Shown piece after piece: positions 17,080-26,863 of a stretch of 64,000 nt of DNA. Numbering within the stretch: position 1 is the stretch's first letter; each line of letters starts with the position of its first letter. The notes beneath the pieces are model-generated. The model did no database searches and had not been told where the DNA came from. It worked only from the letters and a program-made list of their open reading frames with translations. The DNA comes from Limnoglobus roseus. Lineage in GTDB: Bacteria; Planctomycetota; Planctomycetia; Gemmatales; Gemmataceae. The DNA lies in NCBI RefSeq assembly GCF_008254045.1, contig NZ_CP042425.1, forward strand, positions 124,001-188,000, written 5' to 3'. Position numbers and translations under genes: made by a program.

Positions 17080-18978
17080 ATGATGAAATCGCGTGCGTTC
17101 GGTGTGGCCGCCCTCGGCCTGACCCTCCTGCTCACCCCGTTGGTGGCCCAACCACCCGGCGGCGGTGGTGGCTTCGGCGGGCCGGGCGGCATGATGGGCG
17201 GGCAAGAGCGGAAGATCGTCAAAGATTACGACAAGAACAACGACGGTTGGCTCAACAACGAGGAACGCAAGACCGCACGCGAGGCCCTCAAAAAAGACGC
17301 CAACGGCGGCGGCCGGCGGGGCGGCGGCATGATGGGCGGCGGTCGCGGTGAACAGCCCTCGCCGGGGAAGATGGTTAAGCCGGACGAGGTCAAGACTTAC
17401 GGCGGTGAGTCTCTGTACGATCCGACCGTCCTCCGCACGATCTTCCTCGAATTCGAGAACAAGGACTGGGAGAAGGAACTCGAAGACTTCCACGGCACCG
17501 ACGTGGACGTGCCCGCCGAGGTCACGGTCGATGGCAAGAAGTACCACAACGTCGGCATTCACTTCCGCGGCATGTCGTCCTACGGCGGCGTGCGGGCGGG
17601 GTCGAAGCGGTCGATGAACCTCGCCGTGGACATGGCCGACGCCAAGCAGAAGCTCAACGGCTACAAGACGCTCAACCTGCTCAACAACCACGAAGACGCC
17701 ACGGCCATGAGCACGGTGCTCTACTCACACATTGCCCGCGAGTACCTGCCGGCCCCGAAGGCGAACTTCGTCAAGGTCGTCATCAACGGCGAGAACTGGG
17801 GCGTCTACACGAACGTGCAGCAGTTCAACAAGGACTTCACGAAGGAAAACTTCAACAGCGACAAGGGTGCCCGCTGGAAGGTCCGCGGCAGCCCCGGCGG
17901 TCAGGGCGGCGTCGAGTACCTCGGCGACGACCCGGCCCGGTACAAGCGGATCTACCAGATCAAATCGAAGGACGAGGACAAATCCTGGCAGGCCCTCATC
18001 AAGCTCGCCAAGACGCTGAACCAAACCCCGGCGGACCAACTGGAAGAAGCCCTGAAGCCGATGCTCGACATCGACGGCCTGCTGTGGTTCCTGGCCCTGG
18101 ACGTGGCCCTCATCAACGGCGACGGCTTCTGGACGCGGGCGAGCGACTACACCATCTACCTCGACGAGAAGGGCAAGTTCCACTTCATCCCGCACGACAT
18201 GAACGAGTCGTTCCACGCGGCCGGCGGCCCCGGCATGGGCGGCGGCGGGCCGGGCGGTGGGATGCGGTTCGCGATGCCGAAGCCCGGCGAGGTGCTCCCG
18301 CCCGGATTGCAAGACGCCCTGGGGTTGACCGACGCGCAGAAAAAGGAACTCGCGAAGATTCAGAAGGAGACGGATGAGAAGCTGAACGCCTTCCTGACGG
18401 ACGAGCAGCGGAAGCAACTCAAGGACATGCAGGCCAATGCCGGCCAACCGATGGGCGGCTTCGGTGGTGGCGGGTTCGGCGGCGGTCCCGGTGGCCCCGG
18501 CGGCGGGTTCGGTGGTCCCGGCGGCGGTGCGGGTGGCCCTCCCGGTGGCGGTGGCCCCGGCGGTGCCGGTGGTCCCGGTGGTGGTGGATTCGGGGGCGGT
18601 CGCGGTGGCTTCGGCGGCGGTCCGGGCGGTGGCGGCGGTGGTCTCGAACTCGATCCGCTCGTCGGGCTGACCGACACGCGCAAGGCCCTGCGGAGCAAGA
18701 TTCTCTCCGTGCCGAGCCTGCGGGCGAAGTACCTGCAAGACGTGAAGACGATCGCCGAGAAGTCGCTGGACTGGAAGGTGCTCGGCCCGTTCGTGGCGAT
18801 GAACCGCAACCTGATCTCTGCCGAACTAAAAGCCGACACGAAGAAGCTGGAACCGTTTGAAGCCTTCGAACGGACGACCGGCGACACGGCCGAAGCCGGC
18901 CGCGGCCGCGAGACGGCCCTGCGAACCTTCGCCGACCAACGGCGGAAGTTCCTGCTGAGCTATCAAGAGAAGAAGTAA
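17080..18978 (+). CDS. CotH-like protein with EF-hand and inserted glycine-rich/Spy-like module
   Basis: 632 residues: signal peptide (ALGLTLLLTPLVAQ), an EF-hand-like loop (DYDKNNDGWLNNEER) near residue 49, then a CotH domain (VDGKKYHNVGIHFRGMSSYG, KRSMNLAVDM, YKTLNLLNNHEDATAMSTVLYSHIAREY, INGENWGVYTNVQQFNKDF, then DYTIYLDEKGKFHFIPHDMNESF). CotH proteins are atypical kinases in spore formers. Between HDMNESF and LELDPLVGLTD, where CotH proteins normally run straight on, about 140 residues are inserted: a Gly-rich run, a helical module nearly the same as that of the preceding gene, and a second long Gly-rich run. Start ATG 17080 after GAAGGA. Confidence 0.82.
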   Translation: MMKSRAFGVAALGLTLLLTPLVAQPPGGGGGFGGPGGMMGGQERKIVKDYDKNNDGWLNNEERKTAREALKKDANGGGRRGGGMMGGGRGEQPSPGKMVKPDEVKTYGGESLYDPTVLRTIFLEFENKDWEKELEDFHGTDVDVPAEVTVDGKKYHNVGIHFRGMSSYGGVRAGSKRSMNLAVDMADAKQKLNGYKTLNLLNNHEDATAMSTVLYSHIAREYLPAPKANFVKVVINGENWGVYTNVQQFNKDFTKENFNSDKGARWKVRGSPGGQGGVEYLGDDPARYKRIYQIKSKDEDKSWQALIKLAKTLNQTPADQLEEALKPMLDIDGLLWFLALDVALINGDGFWTRASDYTIYLDEKGKFHFIPHDMNESFHAAGGPGMGGGGPGGGMRFAMPKPGEVLPPGLQDALGLTDAQKKELAKIQKETDEKLNAFLTDEQRKQLKDMQANAGQPMGGFGGGGFGGGPGGPGGGFGGPGGGAGGPPGGGGPGGAGGPGGGGFGGGRGGFGGGPGGGGGGLELDPLVGLTDTRKALRSKILSVPSLRAKYLQDVKTIAEKSLDWKVLGPFVAMNRNLISAELKADTKKLEPFEAFERTTGDTAEAGRGRETALRTFADQRRKFLLSYQEKK

Positions 18979-18990
18979 CAGGTCGAATCC

Positions 18991-19027
18991 CGAAGGGGCG
19001 GGCGGGTCGATACCGCCCGCCCCTTCG
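18991..19027. terminator. Convergent-gene hairpin terminator
   Basis: Perfect 15-bp G+C-rich arms 18991-19005 and 19013-19027, 12 bp after the cotH-like stop. It ends immediately before the minus-strand TGA at 19028-19030. No strong T run on either side. Confidence 0.65.
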
Positions 19028-19132
19028 TCATTTCGCGTCTTCCACGATCGAGATGACCCGCACCGTTCGCTTCGCCGTCGCCAGTTTGAGGCCGGTCTGG
19101 CCCTCGATCTGTTTAACGGCGGCGGCGAATTC
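19028..19132 (-). pseudogene. In-frame remnant of the sigma-fusion C-terminus beyond a TAA stop
   Basis: Directly after the TAA (19133-19135) of the sigma-factor fusion, the same frame continues for 35 codons (34 residues) to a TGA at 19028-19030: FAAAVKQIEGQTGLKL, then ATAKRTVRVISIVEDAK. This ending has the look of the C-terminal QLGLKL...VEVLVID segment of TIGR03435-type planctomycete domains, and the codon bias is that of a coding region. I infer a recent nonsense mutation that shortened the protein. Confidence 0.6.
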
Positions 19133-21127
19133 TTACTTCGGATCGGGCTTGGCCCCACCAGCTCGGTAACTATAGTTCCAGCGAACGGCCTGCTCAGGGG
19201 ACACCTCCGCCTCGCCCACAACGCGGGCGCGAAGGTAGATACTGATGTCGTTCAGGAACTCGTCCCACGTACCGCTCCTAATGGAACCCATCGCAACACC
19301 TTTCGGGTCGATTACGTCGAGTTCGATCACATCCGGCTTGCCGTCCGGTAGCCGTTTCGGACGATACAGACCCTTCGCAACGATCACCTCGCGTTCGAGT
19401 GTGTCCACACGGACCCGAACGGCCCACTTCATCTCGTCGCGGAGAACGCCTTCTAACGACGCCGCAAAATCCTCGACCTTTGCCCCAGCCCGAAAGACGA
19501 ACTCGCCCGGAATCAAGCGGTCGAGCAGTTCCTCAGGGCATTCGAATTCCTGTCGCGGCACACCGGAGTAAAGGCACCCAAAATCCAGAACTTGTCTCAG
19601 TTGCGCGGTCTGTCGGTGGTCCACGATGCCAACCGCCCCCTTGCCGTCCATCTTGAGTTGCCCGTCGTCCACGCGATACCAAAACAAGCCCTTCTCGCGT
19701 GCTTCTTCAGATTGTTTCGCGACCTGCTTCAGATACTCGTCGCGGGCTGCCGGGTACGGTGGGGGAATCCGCTTCAGCACCTCGCCATCCTTTAGGGCAT
19801 AGGCGGCGTAGAAATCGTTCTTCCAGGCCGGCTCGTCGGCGGTCGTCTGTTTCGGCGAGTCGGCCTTCGGCTTCGCGTCCTTCCGCTCGAACTCGATCAC
19901 CGTCAGCGGGTCGGCATCCTTCGGCCGGTCCTTCGGGTCGAAGCTCTTGGGGCGGGCCACCTCCGAACGGCCGTAGTACGCGACCTTCAATTTCTCACCA
20001 TCGAGTTCGTACAGCCAGAGCATGAGCATCCGGTCGCCGACGATGTTCAATTCCTTCGGCGTCGCGCTCGGGTTGAGCACGTACCGGAGTTTGGAAATCT
20101 CCGCCCGCTCCCCGGGCTTTGTGCAGACGATGACCAACTCGTCGGTGTCAAACCTCAGTTCATACGTCGATCCCCCTGCGTCCGCCGGGGTCGCGGGGTA
20201 CTTCGACGTTTTCTTGGATGCCCACGTACCCCGTAACTTGTCCGCCTCGTCCTTCTCGGCCTTGAGCTTCTTGATAAGGGCTGGTTCCCCGGCCTTCGGG
20301 GCCAGCTTTTCGTCCGCGTTCGCCGGTCCCGGCCGGAAACCGCCGACGCCCGCGACCATCAGCACGACCACGCCGATGACGGCCACGCCGAGTTTGAGTT
20401 TGCTCAGGAACAACATCTTCGACACCTCCGCAACGAGTTGGGTGACGCCGTCCGTCGGCCCGGTGAAGGCGGCCTGCACGGCCGCGCTCGCCAGGCCCGG
20501 CGACGCCGTGGCGGTTCGGTCCGCCAGCAACGCCGCCAAGCCCGCGACGCCGAAGCCGCGGGCGGTCAATCGTTTCTGTAACATCCGGTGGGCCGTCGCC
20601 AGTCGGCTCGAAATTGTCCCCTCGGCGATGCCGAGATTCACGGCCACCTCGCGCCGGGGCTTGCCTTCGAGTTCGCACAAGACGACCGGCTCGCGGTACT
20701 TCTCTGGCAGCCTGGCCAACTCTTCGTCGAGCACTCGCAGCAACTCGGAATTGTCCGCCGTCATGGGCGGTGGCTGGGCGTTCGCCTCGCGGAGTCGCCG
20801 TTTCGTGGCCATCGCTTTCGCCTTGAGTGCCGAGTGGTACGCCACGCCGTAGAGGAAGTTGCCGACGGACGCCCGGCCGGTGAACGCCGCCGCCCGCCGG
20901 GCCAGCACGAAGAATGCGGCCTGGAAGGCGTCATCCGCGTCGGCGGCGTTGCCGATCACGCGGCGGCAGGTGCCGAAGACCATCGCCGCGTGTCGTCGCA
21001 CGATCGTGGCGAACGCAACCTCGTCCCGATTCGCGAGGAAGCGCGTGAGCAGTTCGCCGTCCGGCGTGTCATCCGGGGCGAGTTGGGCGGCCACGCGGCG
21101 AATGCCGGTGCTGAGGGCGGTCGTCAT
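19133..21127 (-). CDS. ECF sigma factor fused to transmembrane and TIGR03067-like extracytoplasmic domains
   Basis: 664 residues. Residues 20-185 are an ECF sigma-70: region 2 (LLTRFLANRDEVAFATIVRRHAAMVFGTCRRVIGN, AFQAAFFVLARRA) and region 4 (LPEKYREPVVLCELEGKPRREVAVNLGIAEGTISSRL). A single membrane helix spans about 242-263. Then come a TIGR03067-like beta domain (LRGTWASKK...YELDGEKLKVAYYG, about 285-400) and a C-terminal domain (about 420-664). This resembles Gemmata ECF sigma factors that carry their own extracytoplasmic sensor. The single-chain topology implies signal input outside the cytoplasm. The chain appears to have lost about 34 residues to a stop codon (see 19028-19132). Confidence 0.85.
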   Translation of the reverse strand: MTTALSTGIRRVAAQLAPDDTPDGELLTRFLANRDEVAFATIVRRHAAMVFGTCRRVIGNAADADDAFQAAFFVLARRAAAFTGRASVGNFLYGVAYHSALKAKAMATKRRLREANAQPPPMTADNSELLRVLDEELARLPEKYREPVVLCELEGKPRREVAVNLGIAEGTISSRLATAHRMLQKRLTARGFGVAGLAALLADRTATASPGLASAAVQAAFTGPTDGVTQLVAEVSKMLFLSKLKLGVAVIGVVVLMVAGVGGFRPGPANADEKLAPKAGEPALIKKLKAEKDEADKLRGTWASKKTSKYPATPADAGGSTYELRFDTDELVIVCTKPGERAEISKLRYVLNPSATPKELNIVGDRMLMLWLYELDGEKLKVAYYGRSEVARPKSFDPKDRPKDADPLTVIEFERKDAKPKADSPKQTTADEPAWKNDFYAAYALKDGEVLKRIPPPYPAARDEYLKQVAKQSEEAREKGLFWYRVDDGQLKMDGKGAVGIVDHRQTAQLRQVLDFGCLYSGVPRQEFECPEELLDRLIPGEFVFRAGAKVEDFAASLEGVLRDEMKWAVRVRVDTLEREVIVAKGLYRPKRLPDGKPDVIELDVIDPKGVAMGSIRSGTWDEFLNDISIYLRARVVGEAEVSPEQAVRWNYSYRAGGAKPDPK

Positions 21128-21322
21128 ACGGTCCTCACGGCGGGGCGGTTAGAGAGATGTTCCCAGAGTCCCGTCGATCCGTCGATGATTTTGCGAGAAG
21201 TGGAGGGCGTAATTCCCAATTCGACGAGTTTTGAGTCGATTACCGCGACACCGCCTCCCGTCCCCGTATTGCGAAAAGTCGGCCCGGATGGTACGTTACG
21301 ACCGCTACACTCGGCAAAGTCC

Positions 21323-21359
21323 GGCTGGGACTTGAGCCAACTTGCGCAAGTTCCCAGCC
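21323..21359. promoter_or_regulatory. Interrupted palindrome upstream of the YXWGXW gene
   Basis: Arms GGCTGGGA (21323-21330) and TCCCAGCC (21352-21359) enclose a 14-bp perfect palindrome AACTTGCGCAAGTT (21339-21352). It lies between the divergent sigma-fusion and YXWGXW genes, 72 bp before the latter's ATG, and could be an operator or a leader hairpin. Confidence 0.35.
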
Positions 21360-21430
21360 CACCCGCGTTTGGCGTGTGAAGTGCAACCTACTCCGCTTTC
21401 GCCACGGGTTTGCCCGTTCGAGGGTCTTCC

Positions 21431-23614
21431 ATGAGAATCCGCCTGCCCCGCCTCTTCTTCGCCGGCCTCGCAAGTCTCGGTCTGGCCTCCGTCACCCCGG
21501 TTTTGTCTACCGCCGCCGACCCGCAAGAGGTCGAAATTCTAGCCCGTGGTCCCGTTCACGAAGCCTTCGCGACCACGACGGAAATTGAAAAAGACCCGCA
21601 GCTCGTCCGCAAGGCTCCGCCCGAAGCGATCGAGGAACTGCCGCCCGATCAGAAGCCCGACGGCGACAACGTGCAGTGGATTCCGGGCTACTGGCACTGG
21701 GACGAGGAGCGGGCAGACTTCATCTGGATCAGTGGCTTCTGGCGTGTCCCGCCGCCGAACCGGGTGTGGGTCGCCGGCAGTTGGCGAGAAGTTCGCGGTG
21801 GCTTCCAGTGGGCACAGGGCTTCTGGCAAGAGGCCGTCCCACCGCAGGCTCAGATTCAACCGTCGCAAGCTCAGGTCGAATACCTCGCCCAACCGCCGGC
21901 GCAACTGGAAGTGGCCCCGTCCGTCCCGTCGCCTGGCGAAACCTACGTTTACGTCCCCGGCACCTGGGTTTGGCGGAACCGCTACGTCTGGCGACCCGGC
22001 TTCTGGGTCGATCACCGGCCGGGCTGGATCTGGACGCCCGCGCACTATCGATGGACGCCGGCCGGGTACATCTTCATCGACGGCTACTGGGACATGCCTC
22101 TGGCCAACCGCGGCGTGCTGTTCGCCCCGGTCTATGTGCCCCCCGGCCTCTACGCCCGGCCGAACTACTACTACTCACCGACGGTCGTGGTGGCCGAGCC
22201 GGCCCTGTACACGTCGCTGTTCGTTCGCCGCGGGTGGGGGAATTACTATTTCGGCGACTACTACGAGCACCGCTATACGCAAATCGGCTTCTCGTCGTGG
22301 ACCGGCGGGGGCGGTGGTGGCGGCGGTTTCGGCGTCTCGATCAGCGTCGGCCGATCGGTCGGGTACGACCCCCTCTGGAACTACTATCGGGTCGCCCACC
22401 GCAACGACACGGCCTGGGCCGTGGGCATCAATAACGTCTACACCGGCCGTTACAACGGCACGGTCGCCCGCCCGCCGCGAACGCTGGTCCAGCAGAACGT
22501 GGTGGTCAACAACATCACCAACAACGTCACGAACGTGACGAACAACAACACCGTGATCGTGAACAACAATAACACGGTGAACAACAACCAGATGATGTTG
22601 ACGAACCTCAGCAACGTGGCTGCCCAGAACAAGGCCATCGCGTTGAAACCGATTCAACAGCAAGACCGCGTGAAGGAACAGCAGTTCGCGAAGGAGTTGC
22701 GACAAGTGTCGGCCCAGCGGAAGCAGGCAGAGACGGCCATCGTGGACCGCGGCCAAGTGCCGGTGAAGGGGAACGACACCCCGAAGACGGCGCAATTCGA
22801 CGTGCCGAAGACGGCCATGCTTCGGGCGCAAGCCCCGGCAGCAAACGCGAAGGCCAATCCGGTCCCGCCGCCGGCGTCGAAGCTCGTTGGCCAGGCCAAC
22901 CCGGAGAACACCAAGCCGGCCCTGAAGCCGACCCCGGTCACGCCGATGAATCCGAACACGGCGGCCCAGAAGCCGGACGTGGCGAAGCCTGCTCCGACGA
23001 CGCCGATGCCGAACCCCACGCCCGGCCCGGCTCCCGCGCCGACTCCGAAGCCGATTGCCCCGGCCCCGGCTCCCACACCGAAGCCTGTGACTCCGGCCCC
23101 GGCCCCGACTCCGAAACCATTGACCCCAACCCCGACGCCCGCTCCGGCACCCACGCCGAAACCGCTGACACCGACTCCGGCTCCGGCACCCACGCCGAAG
23201 CCCGTAACGCCGGCCCCACTTCCGGCTCCGGTGCCCACGCCGGCCCCGAAGCCGCTCGTGCCGGCCCCGGCTCCGAAGCCTTTAACGCCAGCACCGGCTC
23301 CAACCCCAGCTCCGATTCCTGCTCCGAAGCCGGTAGCACCGGCCCCGACGGCTCCGAAGCCGTTGGCGCCGGCACCGGCACCGCTGCCGGCCCCGAAGCC
23401 GATGGCCAGTTTCTCGCCGCCGCCGGCACCCACGGCTCAGCGAATTGAACCGCGTCCCGTCCCGGCTGCCCCCGTCGCCCCAACGCCGACGGCGAAGCCC
23501 GCTCCGATTGCGGCACCGGCGCCAGTCGCCAAGCCGATGACTCCCCCTCCGGCCGCCAAGCCGGCTCCGGCCCACGGAGAGAAGGGCGAGAAGAAGAACG
23601 GGAATAAGGGTTGA
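21431..23614 (+). CDS. YXWGXW-repeat secreted protein with proline-rich tail
   Basis: 727 residues. Signal peptide (RLFFAGLASLGLASVTPVLSTAA), then at least six aromatic repeats of the YXWGXW/W-x-G-x-W type (IPGYWHWDEERADFIWISGFW, VWVAGSWREV, YVPGTWVWRN, YVWRPGFWVDHRPGWIW). A Gly-rich spacer follows, then an Asn-rich block (NNITNNVTNVTNNNTVIVNNN) and about 250 residues of Pro-Ala-Pro-Thr-Pro-Lys-Pro repeats. Planctomycetes encode many such proteins; they are thought to be cell-envelope proteins, without a proven role. The PAPTPKP block is tandem repetitive and should vary in length between strains. Confidence 0.8.
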   Translation: MRIRLPRLFFAGLASLGLASVTPVLSTAADPQEVEILARGPVHEAFATTTEIEKDPQLVRKAPPEAIEELPPDQKPDGDNVQWIPGYWHWDEERADFIWISGFWRVPPPNRVWVAGSWREVRGGFQWAQGFWQEAVPPQAQIQPSQAQVEYLAQPPAQLEVAPSVPSPGETYVYVPGTWVWRNRYVWRPGFWVDHRPGWIWTPAHYRWTPAGYIFIDGYWDMPLANRGVLFAPVYVPPGLYARPNYYYSPTVVVAEPALYTSLFVRRGWGNYYFGDYYEHRYTQIGFSSWTGGGGGGGGFGVSISVGRSVGYDPLWNYYRVAHRNDTAWAVGINNVYTGRYNGTVARPPRTLVQQNVVVNNITNNVTNVTNNNTVIVNNNNTVNNNQMMLTNLSNVAAQNKAIALKPIQQQDRVKEQQFAKELRQVSAQRKQAETAIVDRGQVPVKGNDTPKTAQFDVPKTAMLRAQAPAANAKANPVPPPASKLVGQANPENTKPALKPTPVTPMNPNTAAQKPDVAKPAPTTPMPNPTPGPAPAPTPKPIAPAPAPTPKPVTPAPAPTPKPLTPTPTPAPAPTPKPLTPTPAPAPTPKPVTPAPLPAPVPTPAPKPLVPAPAPKPLTPAPAPTPAPIPAPKPVAPAPTAPKPLAPAPAPLPAPKPMASFSPPPAPTAQRIEPRPVPAAPVAPTPTAKPAPIAAPAPVAKPMTPPPAAKPAPAHGEKGEKKNGNKG

Positions 23615-23628
23615 AGCGCACGACAGTA

Positions 23629-23666
23629 AACGAAAAAGCCCCGGCAGTAGCCGGGGCTTTTTCGTT
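23629..23666. terminator. Bidirectional rho-independent terminator
   Basis: Perfect 17-bp arms 23629-23645 and 23650-23666, 4-base loop, with a run of five A on the left and five T on the right inside the arms. It lies between the converging YXWGXW gene and clpB and can terminate both. Confidence 0.93.
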
Positions 23667-23682
23667 GGCATCGCTCGATGAT

Positions 23683-26286
23683 TTACGACGCCGTGAACTT
23701 CAGCGCGTCGTGGCTCACGTCGTAATCGACCGTCACGGTCGAACCGTCCTGAACCTCGCCAGTCAGCAACTTGCGGCCGAGGGCCGTTTCGACTTCCTTC
23801 TGTAACACGCGCTTCAACGGCCTCGCCCCGAAGTTCGGCTCGTAGCCAATCCCCACGAGGTACTTCTTCGCCTCCGGCGTCAGTGTCAGCGTGATCTTTC
23901 GCTCAGCCAACCGGGACACGAGGCGTTCCAGTTGGATGTCGATGATCTTCGTCAGGTCCTTTTCCGTCAGGGCGTGGAAGACGATCGTCTCGTCGATCCG
24001 GTTCAGGAACTCCGGCCGGAACGACTTGCGGAGTTCCTCCATCACGGCGTCCTTCATCCGGTCGTACACCTCGCCGATGTGCGACCCCTTGAACTGGAGA
24101 ATCTTCTGACTGCCGATGTTCGACGTCATCAGCACGATGGTGTTCTTGAAGTCCACCAGTCGCCCCTGGCTGTCCGTCAGGCGGCCGTCGTCCAGCACTT
24201 GCAAGAGCACGTTGAACACGTCCGGGTGGGCTTTCTCGATCTCGTCGAACAGGATCACGCAGTACGGCCGACGACGGACGGCTTCGGTCAACTGTCCACC
24301 CTCGTCGTAGCCGACGTACCCCGGCGGCGCGCCCACGAGGCGGCTGACGGTATGCTTCTCCTGGTACTCACTCATGTCGATGCGGACCATCGCCTTGTCG
24401 TCGTCGAACAGGAACTGCGCGAGAGCGCGGGCGAGTTCCGTCTTGCCGACGCCGGTCGGGCCGAGGAACAAAAATGAGCCGAGCGGCCGTTGCGGGTCGT
24501 TGAGGCCCGCCCGCGAGCGGATGACTGCCTCGCTGACGGCCCGCACCGCCTCGTCTTGGCCGATCACCCGCTTGTGCAACTCGTCTTCCAGGTGCAACAG
24601 CTTTGCCTTCTCGCCTTCGAGCAGTTTCACCACCGGCACGCCGGTCCACCGGCTGACCACGGCCGCGATGTCCTCCTCGCCAACCTCCTCTTTCAGCAGC
24701 CGATTGTCCTTCGCGGTCAACCCGGCCTCCATCGTCGTGAGTTTCTGCGTGAGTTCCGGCAGCTTGCCGTACTTCAGCTGCGACGCCTTCGCGAGATCGT
24801 AGTTCCGCTCCGTGACTTCGATCTCGCCCTTGACCTTCTCGATCTCCTCGCGGACCTGTTGCAGCGCGCGGACGTTATCCTTCTCCTCCTGCCACACGGC
24901 CTTGAGCGCGTCGCCCTTCTCCTTCGCGTTGGCCAGTTCCTTTTCCAAGCGTTCGAGCCGGTCCTTCGACGCCCGGTCGGTCTCCTTCTTCAACGCCTCG
25001 CGTTCGATCTCCAGCTGCATCACGCGGCGGGAAATCTCGTCGAGTTCCGTCGGCATCGAGTCGATCTCGGTGCGAATCTTCGCGGCGGCCTCGTCCACAA
25101 GGTCGATCGCCTTGTCCGGCAGGAAGCGGTCGGTGATGTAGCGGTTCGACAGCACCGCGGCCGCCACGAGCGCGGCGTCCTTAATGCGAACGCCGTGGTG
25201 CGTCTGGTAGCGATCGTTCAAGCCGCGCAAAATCGAGATCGTGTCCTCGACCGACGGCTGGTCGATGAACACTGGCTGGAAGCGGCGTTCGAGGGCCGCG
25301 TCCTTCTCGATGTGCTGGCGGTACTCGTCGAGCGTGGTCGCGCCGATGCAGTGCAATTCGCCGCGGGCGAGCATCGGCTTGAGGAGGTTGCCGGCGTCCA
25401 TCGCGCCGTCGGCCTTGCCCGCCCCGACGATGGTGTGCAGTTCGTCGATGAACAGGACGATCTGCCCCTCGGACTCGGTGACCTCTTTCAACACCGCCTT
25501 CAATCGCTCCTCGAACTCGCCGCGGTACTTCGCCCCGGCGATGAGCGAGCCCATGTCGAGGGCAACGATCTTCTTGTCCTTCAGCCCTTCCGGCACGTCG
25601 CCGCGCATGATGCGCAGGGCCAGCCCTTCGACAACGGCCGTCTTGCCGACGCCGGGTTCGCCGATGAGGACGGGGTTGTTCTTCGTGCGGCGGCTCAGCA
25701 CCTGCATCACGCGGCGAATCTCTTCATCGCGGCCGATGACCGGGTCGAGTTTGCCCTTCGCGGCCAACTGCGTGAGGTCACGGCCGTACTTTTCGAGCGA
25801 TTGGTACGTCTCTTCCGGGTTCTGCGTGGTGACGCGCTGGGAGCCGCGGACTTCCTTGAGGGCACTTTCGAGCCGCTTCTTCGTCAGGCCGAACTCGCGG
25901 AGCAGGTTGCCCGCCGGCCCGCGGTCGTCGGCCATCGCGAGCAACAAGTGCTCGACCGAGACGTACTCGTCCTTCATCCGCTTGGCTTCGTCCTCGGCTT
26001 CACCGACGAGCTTGTTGAAGCGGCCGCTGCCGTACTGGTTCTGCGGCGCGCCACTCGCGCCGGTGACCTTCGGCATCTTCTCGAGTTCGCGTTGCAGCTT
26101 CAGCGTGAGCGCGTCGGCGGCGACGCCGGCTTTGTTCAAGATGGCGGGTGTCAGACCGCGCTCCTGGTCGAGCATGGCGAGCAAGAGGTGTTCGAGGTCG
26201 ATCTGTTGATGGCCCATCTTGGCGGCGAGCGTCTGCGACCCCGCCAGCGCCTCGCGGGCCTTTTCGGTGAATCGGTTTAGGTCCAT
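23683..26286 (-). CDS. clpB: ATP-dependent disaggregase ClpB
   Basis: Hsp100 chaperone that, with DnaK, resolubilises aggregated proteins. 867 residues, normal length. Seen: N-terminal Clp repeats ([21 protein letters not shown]), first AAA+ module with Walker [16 protein letters not shown] and the pore YRGEFEERL, the long coiled-coil middle domain (about residues 390-530, rich in E/K) which separates ClpB from ClpA/ClpC, and second AAA+ with [16 protein letters not shown] and pore GYVGYDEGG. The ATG at 26286 has a strong Shine-Dalgarno (GGAGGAA) 8 bases upstream; longer readings lack conservation. No CIRCE element seen upstream. Confidence 0.96.
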   Translation of the reverse strand: MDLNRFTEKAREALAGSQTLAAKMGHQQIDLEHLLLAMLDQERGLTPAILNKAGVAADALTLKLQRELEKMPKVTGASGAPQNQYGSGRFNKLVGEAEDEAKRMKDEYVSVEHLLLAMADDRGPAGNLLREFGLTKKRLESALKEVRGSQRVTTQNPEETYQSLEKYGRDLTQLAAKGKLDPVIGRDEEIRRVMQVLSRRTKNNPVLIGEPGVGKTAVVEGLALRIMRGDVPEGLKDKKIVALDMGSLIAGAKYRGEFEERLKAVLKEVTESEGQIVLFIDELHTIVGAGKADGAMDAGNLLKPMLARGELHCIGATTLDEYRQHIEKDAALERRFQPVFIDQPSVEDTISILRGLNDRYQTHHGVRIKDAALVAAAVLSNRYITDRFLPDKAIDLVDEAAAKIRTEIDSMPTELDEISRRVMQLEIEREALKKETDRASKDRLERLEKELANAKEKGDALKAVWQEEKDNVRALQQVREEIEKVKGEIEVTERNYDLAKASQLKYGKLPELTQKLTTMEAGLTAKDNRLLKEEVGEEDIAAVVSRWTGVPVVKLLEGEKAKLLHLEDELHKRVIGQDEAVRAVSEAVIRSRAGLNDPQRPLGSFLFLGPTGVGKTELARALAQFLFDDDKAMVRIDMSEYQEKHTVSRLVGAPPGYVGYDEGGQLTEAVRRRPYCVILFDEIEKAHPDVFNVLLQVLDDGRLTDSQGRLVDFKNTIVLMTSNIGSQKILQFKGSHIGEVYDRMKDAVMEELRKSFRPEFLNRIDETIVFHALTEKDLTKIIDIQLERLVSRLAERKITLTLTPEAKKYLVGIGYEPNFGARPLKRVLQKEVETALGRKLLTGEVQDGSTVTVDYDVSHDALKFTAS

Positions 26287-26410
26287 AGGTGTGTTCCTCC
26301 AGGGAGGAAACAGCAACCGGCGTACCAACGCGGAAAGTGCTTGAATGTGAGGGGATGGGAAGAAACGCCTGCCGAAATGGCATTCCCGACGAGCCGCGAT
26401 TGAACGACGG

Positions 26411-26830
26411 TTACCGCACCGCGAAGGCGAACCTTGACAGCCCGAACATCATCGCGAACAGGAAGGCGTGCAGGAAGTGCCCACTGCCGTCGTCCTTCTT
26501 GAGCACCTCCCGCGCGAGGATGTACGACACGCCGCCGGCGATGATGGGGCTGACCGCCAGGTTCAGCAACCGCATCCACGGGAGCGGCAAAAACAGGTGC
26601 GGCGCGATCAGCGTCGAGACGAACCCGAGGCCGCCGCCGGACATCGCGTGAAGAAGGAAGATGCCGCAGCCTTCCTGCGTCTTCGACGACGTGCCCCGCG
26701 AGGCCAAGTCGAGGAGTCCGCTGCCGAGGACGTTGATGAGCAGTTCAAAGAATAGCTGAAAGACGACGACCAGGACTTCTTCCACGGGGCGGTTCTCCGA
26801 CGGCGGTGACGAGAACCGCAATTGAACCAT
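26411..26830 (-). CDS. Small polytopic membrane protein of unknown function
   Basis: 139 residues with about three hydrophobic segments ([74 protein letters not shown]). It is divergent from the phosphatase gene at 26864 with 33 bp between the starts, and 124 bp upstream of clpB on the same strand. I do not recognise the family. Confidence 0.6.
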   Translation of the reverse strand: MVQLRFSSPPSENRPVEEVLVVVFQLFFELLINVLGSGLLDLASRGTSSKTQEGCGIFLLHAMSGGGLGFVSTLIAPHLFLPLPWMRLLNLAVSPIIAGGVSYILAREVLKKDDGSGHFLHAFLFAMMFGLSRFAFAVR

Positions 26831-26863
26831 GAATTGCGGCCGAACGCTAGCTAGAATACCCTC

